From positions 1-12,666 of the forward strand of contig SGPM01000544.1 of the NCBI GenBank assembly GCA_004802725.1: a stretch of DNA of 12,666 nt. The letters run 5' to 3'. Below are positions 1 to 7,007 of the stretch, piece by piece. A program made the position numbers and the translations under genes. The notes under the pieces were generated by a model that searched no databases, was not told the DNA's origin, and was given only the letters and a program-made list of their open reading frames with translations. Numbering within the stretch: the stretch's first letter is position 1; the number at the start of each line of letters is the position of its first letter. Origin of the DNA: Antrodiella citrinella. Lineage: Eukaryota; Basidiomycota; Agaricomycetes; Polyporales; Steccherinaceae.

Positions 1-2
1 CC

Positions 3-92
3 GAGTTGGCGGACTTGGCGGCGGCGATGGCGAAGAGGGAGGCGGAGATTTTGAAGTGGGAAGCAGACCATGCAGCGGCGGCGAATAAGTAG
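3..92 (+). CDS. 3' end of an unidentified gene (partial)
   Basis: The frame starting at base 3 is open to a TAG at 90-92 and encodes 29 visible residues. They are rich in Ala, Glu, Lys and Leu (ending in AAAANK) and look like an amphipathic or coiled-coil helix: ELADLAAAMAKREAEIL, then a Trp and more charged residues. Third positions are mostly G or C, as in the other genes here. The 5' part lies left of the window, so no family can be named; a C-terminal helical tail is all that can be said. The real reading frame is inferred from composition and from the A/T-richer sequence just after the stop, which would be the 3' UTR. Confidence 0.55.
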   Translation, partial: ELADLAAAMAKREAEILKWEADHAAAANK

Positions 93-531
93 AGTTCGCA
101 TTTATTCTCCTCCAATTCGCGCATCTCATCCCAACCCACTCCGAGTCCTCCATTCTCGCTCCCGTCCCATCTGACGCGCTTCTCATTCGTGCTTCATGTT
201 TCCGTGTTATCTGTACTACGTCGCGCCGCTCGTTATCCACCGTTATGTGTTATGACTTTGTCGTTCTATACCAATCCGTTATATACCGTGCTCTTCTAGC
301 CACTACGCGCCTTGCCTGAACTCAGTACGCGTGGTGTCGAGCAAGTGTGCCGCCGGTGTACCAGTGTCAAGTGATGTGTCGCGTCAGCGCGTAGTAACAG
401 ACTGACCGCAAACTTGGCAGTCTACCTCGACGCAACCTTTTGAGAATCCGACGATAGTCATCTGGTCTCTCGAACGAGTATCCTCTGAAGAGAGATCGAA
501 AAATTCATGGCGTATTCCAGTCCAACATGCC
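93..531. other. Intergenic stretch: 3' UTR of the left gene and leader of the next gene
   Basis: No convincing gene. A TTATATA stretch at about 279-285 could be a core promoter for the small gene that starts at 532. A candidate intron 3' end lies at 402-420: CTGAC at 402-406, then TTGGCAG ending at 420. The frame of the downstream gene is open from 406 through its ATG at 532, so the leader from 421 could also be coding if an upstream exon exists. No donor stands out. Confidence 0.4.
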
Positions 532-838
532 ATGGCTACATCCGAGTTCACATATCCTTCCAGGTCAACAGCTCCGAAGTCGAGACTTCAACGTGGCGAC
601 ATACTATTCCGTGATGATAACTATGAAAAAGACGAACCATGGTCCATGTTCCGCATCCATGATCCAGTGTCCAGACCGGTATGTTTAAAATTTTAAACAT
701 GTGTGTGTGTTTAAAATTTTAAACAATGTTTTCGTCCATTTCCAGTGGCACATTGCCCGGGCCTCTGCTACAGAGACTGGGTCGGCGATTGCCGCTAAGA
801 TCTTATCTGCGATCAATAATGAGTATGACTCGAACTGA
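532..838 (+). CDS. Small two-exon hypothetical protein (79 aa)
   Basis: Exon 1 runs 532-678 (49 codons), the intron 679-745 and exon 2 746-838 (30 codons plus TGA). The ATG sits in a good context (gccATGG). The donor is GTATGT and the acceptor is TTCCAG; the splice is phase 0. The product is soluble, without signal peptide or membrane segment. Its core contains RGDILFRDDNYEKDEPWSMF, and the C-terminal part (HIARASATETGSAIAAKIL) looks helical. I do not recognise the family. The intron is unusual: it carries two copies of a 16-bp perfect palindrome. The frame is open upstream to 406, so an N-terminal extension by another exon is possible. The model rests on splice signals and protein-like composition on both sides of the intron. 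Confidence 0.55.
683..724. repeat. Duplicated 16-bp perfect palindrome inside an intron
   Basis: GTTTAAAATTTTAAAC occurs at 683-698 and again at 709-724, separated by the 10-nt spacer ATGTGTGTGT. Each copy is its own reverse complement, so in RNA the two copies can also pair with each other as a 16-bp stem with a 10-nt loop. The first copy starts 4 nt after the inferred 5' splice site at 679, and the pair fills 42 of the 67 intron bases. Confidence 0.95.
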
Positions 839-996
839 GATAGAATTGAACTAAAATCTTTCGTTCAAAAGAAAGACCTCTGTTCGTTCAATCCCCCCCA
901 GGTCTTCAGTAGTACCTTAACTATGGCCCAATTAACGCATCGTTCGATTTACGGAGTGCGGCTCTCGAACGCGAGTCTTCGGATGTGTAAAATAGT
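839..996. other. Intergenic stretch between the small gene and the MITE
   Basis: Presumed 3' UTR of the 532-838 gene. It holds a small potential hairpin (CTTTC ... GAAAG around 858-875) and a C run near 892-899. No open frame with coding character is seen. Confidence 0.4.
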
Positions 997-1011
997 TACA
1001 GTACAATTGCT

Positions 1012-1120
1012 CATAATGTATGGGCCCATAATGTATAATTGTGATAACGTATCAACTTGAGGTCGGAACAAGCTCGGGGAGCAGGGAAAATGCAGATTTT
1101 GTGTATAATGTATAATGTAT
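1012..1120. repeat. ATAATGTAT repeats in the MITE left arm
   Basis: CATAATGTAT occurs at 1012-1021 and 1028-1037 around the palindrome ATGGGCCCAT (1019-1028). ATAATGTAT recurs as two overlapping copies at 1105-1113 and 1112-1120 (7-nt period). Subterminal repeats like these can be transposase-binding sites in MITEs, which is inference here. Confidence 0.7.
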
Positions 1121-1344
1121 AGGATAATTTGGGTGAATATACATTATTGAAATGCCAAGCGCCGAACCGATGGGGATGTCAAGCAAGGAGTTGGAGGAGC
1201 TGTGCAAGAAAGTTGAGGTTGAATGCTTTCAACGAGAGGATGGCAATGAGATGTTGGATTTCTTGGCCAGTTTGTGACAATTCTGCAGATGTCTTCAAAG
1301 CGAACAGCTCAAAAACGCGAAGCATACGGTGTTGAAATGTGACC

Positions 1345-1396
1345 TGTAGTCACACCTCACAACATCAGTCACAATGTTATGTAGTCACATCACACA
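1345..1396. repeat. TGTAGTCACA direct repeats in the MITE right arm
   Basis: TGTAGTCACA occurs at 1345-1354 and 1380-1389, each followed by a CACA-rich stretch, so the two units are about 35 bp apart. They are internal to the element and may be subterminal sites, matching the repeats on the other arm in position but not in sequence. Confidence 0.6.
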
Positions 1397-1446
1397 TCTG
1401 ACATTTTCAAAGTGTATATTTCTCATAAATGGACCCCTCCCCGACG

Positions 1447-1735
1447 TTATACGTTATGAGCAATTGTACTGTACACTGTATTTCATGAATACACGTCCTT
1501 CCTTTCAATGAAGTACTTACCTGTATCATCCATCCTGACTGCGACACGTCGTAAGGACGTGTACGCCCAAGGAAAACCACGCTGTATGTGGCGCTCCACG
1601 ATATCTTCGGCCCCTTGACCGGGTGACCTTTTCGGAGACGCATACGAGTGGTGGATGGTAACTGTGTGGTACATTCTGTCAGTATCATCACGACGACATG
1701 ATAATAGCATAGAACGTCGTTACTTACAGAAACAT
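1447..1735 (-). CDS. Doubtful small minus-strand gene ending inside the MITE
   Basis: On the minus strand, an 8-nt first exon (1735-1728, ATGTTTCT) is followed by a GTAAGT donor and an intron at 1676-1727 ending in GACAG. Exon 2 is 1675-1521 and ends at another consensus donor, ACAG|GTAAGT. An acceptor ATACAG lies at 1481-1476. Exon 3 would begin 2 nt outside the MITE and read 27 nt into its right terminal repeat, where it meets TAA (1449-1447). The product would be about 60 residues; exon 2 contains GAEDIVERHIQRGFPWAY. TTTATATA on this strand (1851-1844) is suitably placed as a TATA box. No family is recognised. Two strong donors and the TATA box support it; the tiny first exon and the lack of homology weigh against it. 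Confidence 0.27.
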
Positions 1736-2677
1736 TGAGAGTGGTGATGAGGGAAACACGTTGAGGCCTCTTGCGAGGAATCCGTGACTCAGCACTAATG
1801 CAACGCCACACGCGCGCTTGCGCACCACGTGGATACTCGTCTGTATATAAAGGGAAACAACGCCGCCTGATGAGTCTCTCCCAAGACGAAATGTTGGTCC
1901 GAACGTCGCGGCTCACCTCCACTCGCCTTTGGTCTGCTATTACCTTTCGACTCGACAGCTTTCTGCTCGGGGTTTCGCCCCTCGCCCGGTCCCACAGTGA
2001 TTGGTTTCGCTGTGGGGACCATATGGAACCGCAAAAGTGCGGCCGAGATGCCTCAGATAAGGGTTATGGTAGGTACCGAAAGGGCCTCGGCCGCCCGTGC
2101 ATTTGATGGGAGTCGCGCAGCGACTGACTTTCAAAGTCGAGCAGGGAAGCACTCCCCCCCTCCCCATCTCTGTACCCCATCCTGCGACCAGTCTATTGGG
2201 GGTCGCGTTCACCAACACCTCGTAATCCCCCGATAGGTCGTAAGACTGGGAGTTTTCCTACGTGGACTTGGACGGACGGCAGTCGGGGCAGCGGTGTGGC
2301 ACAGGAGCAGGACTACACTATCTCAGGGAGGGTCTCTGAGCGAGCATTACTGCAGGGCGCATTTCTGAGTTGGAGGAGCTCATTCTATGATAGTATATTT
2401 CGATGTAATACTACTTCACAATACATACTATAAACACTAATTCTATGTGGTGCTCGAGGCCCTTTCAATGTTTTCGAATTCGGACTTCCTGCACTCAGCA
2501 CGCATGTTCAGTATTTTGGCGCCGTACTCCCCTCGGAGACGTCGTCCCGAGTTTCTCCGTCCGACCGAGGTGCATCGCATCGCATCGGAAATGCGAGGTG
2601 TTGACGAGTGAGTCACCCACCTCAGCTCACCTCGCCGCAACATTATCAGCAAACTTGCGACGACGATTAGCACAACG
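1736..2677. other. Region without a convincing gene; leader of the F-box gene at its end
   Basis: No frame here has protein-like composition and no RNA family is recognised. Seen: a palindrome-like TATATAAA at 1844-1851 usable on either strand; a near-perfect hairpin with arms GGTCCCACAG (1988-1997) and CTGTGGGGACC (2010-2020); a smaller stem GGGGTTTCGCCCC at about 1970-1982; the short palindrome GACTTTCAAAGTC near 2126-2138; and an A/T-rich block at 2385-2440. The last 200 nt or so are probably promoter and 5' leader of the gene at 2735. Confidence 0.4.
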
Positions 2678-2722
2678 GTGAGTGAGGATGACTTCAACTT
2701 GTATCGATCAAATTCTCAATAG
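2678..2722 (+). other. Candidate 5' UTR intron of the F-box gene
   Basis: GTGAGT at 2678 and CTCAATAG ending at 2722 would bound a 45-nt intron that ends 12 nt before the ATG at 2735. The length is at the short end for basidiomycetes. A TCAAC element near 2693-2697 could serve as branch site. It does not affect the protein. Confidence 0.35.
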
Positions 2723-2734
2723 TACTCGTAGAAC

Positions 2735-4156
2735 ATGGCAGCGTTCACAGACCTACCTCTCGAGCTATATCGTGTCATCCTGAGCTATCTCAACCGCTTC
2801 GACTGCGCAGCATGTTCTTTGCTTTGTCGCTCCTCCAGGCAGCTCGCCCAGCAGCATCTCTTCCACTTCATCATGCTGCATCACACTTATTCTTGGAGAA
2901 CAAGGTCCCGAGCATCCATCTTCCTCAGCCTTATCCGCTCGCGCCCGCGCTCTCCTACCTCCACACTGCCTTTTCAACACACCCAATACCTCTGCTTGGT
3001 CGGCGAGCCTCATCTACCCCCATCAGAAACGCATGTTTCATTGACAGTGTCTCTCTCTGACGTTGTTCTCGTATTGACCAAGTTGCCCTCTCTGCGGTCA
3101 CTCAACTTCACCTGTCTTCGCATACTCGACTCGGACACCGCTTCACACAGCACGCCTCCCCCGTCGATCTTCTCGCTCAATCTTCTCATCCTCCGCTCTG
3201 TTCGGCTCGAGACATCAATTCAGTCAAACAAGGACAATCAGTTGACTGCGGGGAACACATTTAGAAAACTCCTCAACTTATTCCACTCTATCAGTACCCT
3301 GCACATTTCAGCCACAACAGTGTCCTCAGCTCTTATGAGCCCTGGGCTCCGTGGTATCCGTCAATTGGCCTCCTCCACGAGGACGCTGTGTAACATGTTT
3401 ACCTCGGTACAACCATCATCGCCTCGTCCTTCTACGTCCGGTCCTGCGAGAACATTGCTATCGGACACGATACGAGTGAACAAGCTCGTCTTCTTCGAAC
3501 CCAACCTCACCCTGTATACAATGCGCACAACAGACAACGTGACGCTGGACGAGCTGTCAGTTATCCATCCTGAACACCTGGTGTATCATGGGTACGCATC
3601 TCCTCTCATCCAATTCCTGCAAATTGGAGGGGCCTTCCTCCACCGTCTGGAACTCAGATCCTGCTATGGGGCCACTCTGGTATGTATGATTTTTCGATCC
3701 ATGATCTTCATATCACCGACTTCAACTTTATTTATTTTGCAGACCGGATATCAGCTCGCCATACTCAGGTTGTGCACCCAGCTCACGTGGTTGGGCCTCT
3801 TCCCGCGCGACCGCATTTACTCGCGATACGAAATGTTCGCCCATATCACTGACATCATGTCCTATCTTTCGGACGCGTCCCTCCCCCGCACGCTCACCGA
3901 CCTCGTTCTCCACGTCAACGTGTATTCCGCGTCGAATTCCGATAACTACGCACCCGAGGTAGCCCACTGCGCCGAGCTGGACCAGCGGCTGTGTGCGCTA
4001 GCGGCAGAACGTGGCGTGAAGGTCGTGTGCAAGGTCATCGTGCCACCGAGGCCGTCGTATGCGCGTAACGGATACGTGGGTGCGGCTGAGAGCGGCTTGT
4101 TTGTGCAGGCGAATGTACATGGCTTGGTCCAGTTTATTGATGGAGAGGAGTATTGA
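2735..4156 (+). CDS. F-box domain protein
   Basis: The ATG is in a good context (aacATGGC). An F-box occupies residues about 5-45: LPLELYRVILSYLNRFDCAA followed by CSLLCRSSRQLAQQHLF. F-box proteins bind Skp1 through this domain and bring targets to SCF ubiquitin ligases; the rest of the chain normally selects the target. The remaining 400 residues have Leu-rich segments (for example LTKLPSLRSLNF) but no clear repeat array. An intron of 63 nt at 3680-3742 (GTATGT ... ACTTCAAC ... TTTTGCAG) is phase 0 and has no stop, so unspliced DNA reads through as 473 codons; the spliced product is 452 residues. Such F-box genes are strongly expanded in Agaricomycetes, and the target cannot be inferred. Start, stop and intron are all well supported. 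Confidence 0.85.
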   Translation: MAAFTDLPLELYRVILSYLNRFDCAACSLLCRSSRQLAQQHLFHFIMLHHTYSWRTRSRASIFLSLIRSRPRSPTSTLPFQHTQYLCLVGEPHLPPSETHVSLTVSLSDVVLVLTKLPSLRSLNFTCLRILDSDTASHSTPPPSIFSLNLLILRSVRLETSIQSNKDNQLTAGNTFRKLLNLFHSISTLHISATTVSSALMSPGLRGIRQLASSTRTLCNMFTSVQPSSPRPSTSGPARTLLSDTIRVNKLVFFEPNLTLYTMRTTDNVTLDELSVIHPEHLVYHGYASPLIQFLQIGGAFLHRLELRSCYGATLVCMIFRSMIFISPTSTLFILQTGYQLAILRLCTQLTWLGLFPRDRIYSRYEMFAHITDIMSYLSDASLPRTLTDLVLHVNVYSASNSDNYAPEVAHCAELDQRLCALAAERGVKVVCKVIVPPRPSYARNGYVGAAESGLFVQANVHGLVQFIDGEEY

Positions 4157-4483
4157 CCTCTATCAGGCAGTCTTGACTCTTCGTCCGTGAGCTTGATTGC
4201 ATGGTACTCGGGATCTGCACTGTGGTTATATATATAATTGAAATCTATATTGTTCGGATGGCTCAGCCGTGAACGAGTCCCAAGTGCAATATAAACGGCC
4301 AAGAAAGAACAAACAACAGTAGAATGATCTGCAGGAAGGTTTCAGCCGTAGAAAGAACGACAACGACTTACTGTACTAGGCGGTGAGTTGTACGCAACGA
4401 ACCAGTACACGTGACGGGAACAACAGACGCAAACACGGACGGTCGCCCTCCCAATCGTCTGCGGTTTCTTCTTGGCCACCACA
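4157..4483. other. 3' UTR of the F-box gene and promoter of the next gene
   Basis: A/T-rich sequence at 4225-4250 (TATATATAATTGAAAT) probably belongs to the 3' end formation region. TATAAAC at 4290-4296 is a possible TATA element for the gene starting at 4484. GTGAGT at 4382 could be a leader-intron donor, but I see no good acceptor. No gene is visible. Confidence 0.4.
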
Positions 4484-6227
4484 ATGTACTCGACGTCGAC
4501 CAGGCGCAAGAACTTTGCAGACATCCAGAATCCGCCGTCCTCCTCGGATGTCCCCTACGCGTACTCTGACGACGCTTCCGCCTCTTCTTCGTCCCCCGTC
4601 GCGTCCTCCGCCGTTCTCGAGTCCAGTGTGCCCAATTCACCTACAGACTATGCACACGTCCGCGACCACTCGTCCCCCCGCAGAGACTACTACTACGCTT
4701 ACCCTGAAGATCGCGATCACGCCTTCTCCAAACTCCAACTCCCCGACTCTCGCAACCCTCCCTCAGACGCATACTCCTCCGCGTCCCCTTTGTCTCCTCT
4801 CCTCTCCTCCTTCCACCTCCCCACTTCCTATAATCACTCGTCCCTCCTCCACGAGCACTCTGACCCCCGTGCGTTTCTCTTCCCATCCTATAGCCACAGC
4901 CCCGCTGACTTTCTCCTCAGATGAGAGCGAGGACGAACCACTTCCCTTCTTCCCCTCCCCCTCCCACCACCGCCGCATCTCCTTCTCCACCTCCTGCGAG
5001 CGCGATCGCCCCATCCACCGTCCCCCGCCCCCCCTCAGCTTCCGTCCACACCCAGCCCAGGTCCACTTCCTCTTCCCAGGCGTATCGCATCCCTGCCCAC
5101 GTGAACGCGCGAAAGAAAGCATCAAAGAAAGCTGGCGGTACGACGGTGCAGACTCGAAAGACGAAACCGAAGTTCAACCGGTCGTCCCGGGTCGTCTATT
5201 CCGACTTGGAGTCTGGAGGCGACGATGACGACGAAGAAACGCCTGCTGCGAACCCGGAGGTGTTGCCTGCCCTCAAACCCAAGCCCGAACCTACGCACGA
5301 AGAGGAGGAGGTGAAGAAGGCACAGAAACCGAGGGGTCGGAAACGCAAAGCCGACCTCGACTCCTCCTCCGTTCCTCAAAAACGAAGCAAGAAAGCCCGC
5401 TCCGTCGCCCCTTCCGAACCCTCAATCACCTCAACCACGCGCAAACGCACACGCCCCCTCCCGACCACCACGCAACCCTCCCCGCCCTCCTCCCCTTCCA
5501 AACACCTCACCCCTGCGCAACTAGGAGAAAAACGAGCTGCGATCGAGCGGAGGTGTCCCCCGGGCGTGGACGTGAGCGAGATGGAGGGGATGATCGTGGA
5601 GGCGCTGGGGAGTGCGCGGGCGAGCAGTTTGGCGGTGGAGAGCGTGTGGAGGGCGGTGAAGAGTGCGAGGCCGGGGTTGGAGGGGATGCGTGCGCGGCGT
5701 GCGCCTGAGCTTCAGAGCGAGGAGAAGACGCAGAATCAGAAGGGCGTGGAGGAGCAGATTGTGGTTGGGGAGGAGAAAGGAGAAGCGAATACGCAGGAGC
5801 AAGAGGAGGAGGGGGAGGTGTTGGAGAAGAGGGAATGGTTGGGGATCGTGCAGGATGTGCTAGAGTATGGGCGGGTCACGTCGGGCGTGTTTGGACGCGT
5901 CGAGTCGTCGTTTAAGGTGAATACCTCTTTCCTTTCCTTTCCTCCCTTTCTCCTTTTCCCCCACATCACACCTCCCTCACCCACACGCACGAAAGAATGA
6001 TTGCTGACGTTCCTTTTTCTTTTTGCTCTGCATAGGACGAACACGCGCACGCGCTCCCGCCACACTACTTCTACGTCCCCGAGAACGACGCCGACGCGGA
6101 CCGCGCGGCGATCATCCGGAGTATCATGCCGCGCCCTGCGAAGCGCAGCGAGACGAAGAAGTATAAGCAGTATTATTGGAAGCCCCTGGGGAAGGTCAGT
6201 CGGTGGGATAGTGAGGATGCGATGTGA
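4484..6227 (+). CDS. Disordered basic protein, probably nuclear, of unknown family
   Basis: Model: exon 1 4484-4868, exon 2 from about 4928 to 5916, exon 3 6036-6227 (about 521 residues). The start MYSTSTRRKNFADIQNP is the first ATG of the frame. The first 220 residues are Ser/Pro/Tyr-rich and disordered. Next come basic clusters that look like nuclear localisation signals (KKASKKAGG, RGRKRKADLD, PQKRSKKARS) with acidic runs between them. A folded stretch follows (AAIERRCPPGVDVSEMEGMI), then a Glu-rich linker, then REWLGIVQDVLEYGRVTSGVF running across the last intron. The tail (PPHYFYVPENDADADRAAII ... KYKQYYWKPL) is compact and looks conserved. The 119-nt intron 5917-6035 has branch TGCTGAC (6002-6008) and acceptor CATAG. 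The 4869 intron (GTGCGT, CTGAC at 4905-4909) is less certain: the canonical CAG at 4920 gives the wrong frame, whereas AG at 4927 keeps it open. A chromatin or transcription role is only a guess from composition. Confidence 0.65.
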
Positions 6228-7007
6228 GTTGTTTGAGGTTGAGTTTGAGGCTGGGACTCGGGACTATTCCGTGTTGTGTTTATTTTTCGTTCCTCTCTTT
6301 GTTGTGTTCCGTCTTTTGTGGTTTGTCCTTTCTCTAGTAGGTAGTACTTAGGTAGTAGTAGTAATCTGAATACCATTTGAATCCCATGTCCACAGTCGCT
6401 CGACCGTATGCGTGCAATTGGCTCGACACGTGATCGTTGTTTGTCACTCTTTGTATTTCCGTTCTCTCGTTCCACGCTCTCAGCATCTCCTCGATCTCAG
6501 ACCTGCTCGACGCGTTTCGTTCTTCCAGACACAGCTACTCGAGATCTGCAGAGTCGCGGGTACTACTGACTTCGCCGAGCTGGAAGTGCGTATAAGTACC
6601 GTATTTTCATGCTTAGATCATCACTACACGCTATTGAGGTCCACTTTCATGATGAACATTGAAATTTGAGAGGCAGGCTGCTTTTCGCAACCCGAGTCGT
6701 TCGTGATCATGATCATGATTTGAATTTCAGTCTATCCTGCGCGGGCATATGCCATAATTGAACCACTCCGGATTCTTCTCGAGTTCTCGTTGCCTTGTTG
6801 ACTGACGTTCTTACTTGTGTTTGGACAGATTACGGTATTGTCGTCTGTGCTTGCTGAGCACGGCCATCTTCCAAACACCAATCCTTTTATCTTTCGGGAA
6901 CATCCACCTGTAAGACGCGTCGAGGTCGTGGTGTGTCCAGTACGTTTCTCGTTTCAACTATGAAGTTCAAAGTTGCTGCGTGTTGACATATACCAGCCCT
7001 TTCAGGT
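6228..7007. other. Intergenic: 3' UTR and spliced leader region of the next gene
   Basis: After the TGA at 6225-6227 comes a T-rich 3' UTR with GTAGTA repeats (about 6338-6364). TGATCA overlaps itself around 6701-6717. Two candidate introns precede the next ATG: a 3' end with CTGAC and TTGGACAG ending at 6828, and a 57-nt intron 6940-6996 (GTACGT ... GTTGACAT ... CCAG). The segment 6829-6939 is open in one frame and could be a leader or an N-terminal exon. I found no start codon that makes it clearly coding, so it is treated as transcribed leader. Confidence 0.35.

Larger units (their letters stand above)
999..1471. mobile_element. Tc1/mariner-like MITE, 473 bp, TA target site
   Basis: The ends are inverted repeats of 23 bp with one mismatch. 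The left end reads CAGTACAATTGCTCATAA from 999, and the same sequence is on the minus strand from 1471. Both ends are flanked directly by TA (997-998 and 1472-1473), the target duplication of Tc1/mariner elements, and the terminal CAGT is also common in that superfamily. The element has no transposase frame, so it would be non-autonomous and move in trans. The interior is A/T-rich, with repeated ATAATGTAT units on the left and TGTAGTCACA units on the right. Confidence 0.8.

Noticed and set aside
1515..1528. ACTTACCTG resembles the 5' end of U1 snRNA.
   Set aside because: The sequence after it does not match U1 and no Sm site follows; the string is explained as the reverse complement of a consensus 5' splice site.
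1407..1922. A 171-codon minus-strand frame next to the MITE.
   Set aside because: It runs through two consensus donors and ends in the MITE repeat; the composition is not protein-like throughout. A spliced model was kept only at low confidence.
1940..2236. Opposed frames of 92 and 79 codons in the gene-poor region.
   Set aside because: Neither has splice-supported extension, recognised motifs or coding-like third positions.
4383..5228. A 281-codon plus-strand frame over the disordered gene.
   Set aside because: It has no ATG in good context, overlaps exon 1 in another frame, and its length is due to C/T-rich low-complexity DNA. Only its part at 4921-5030 may be coding.
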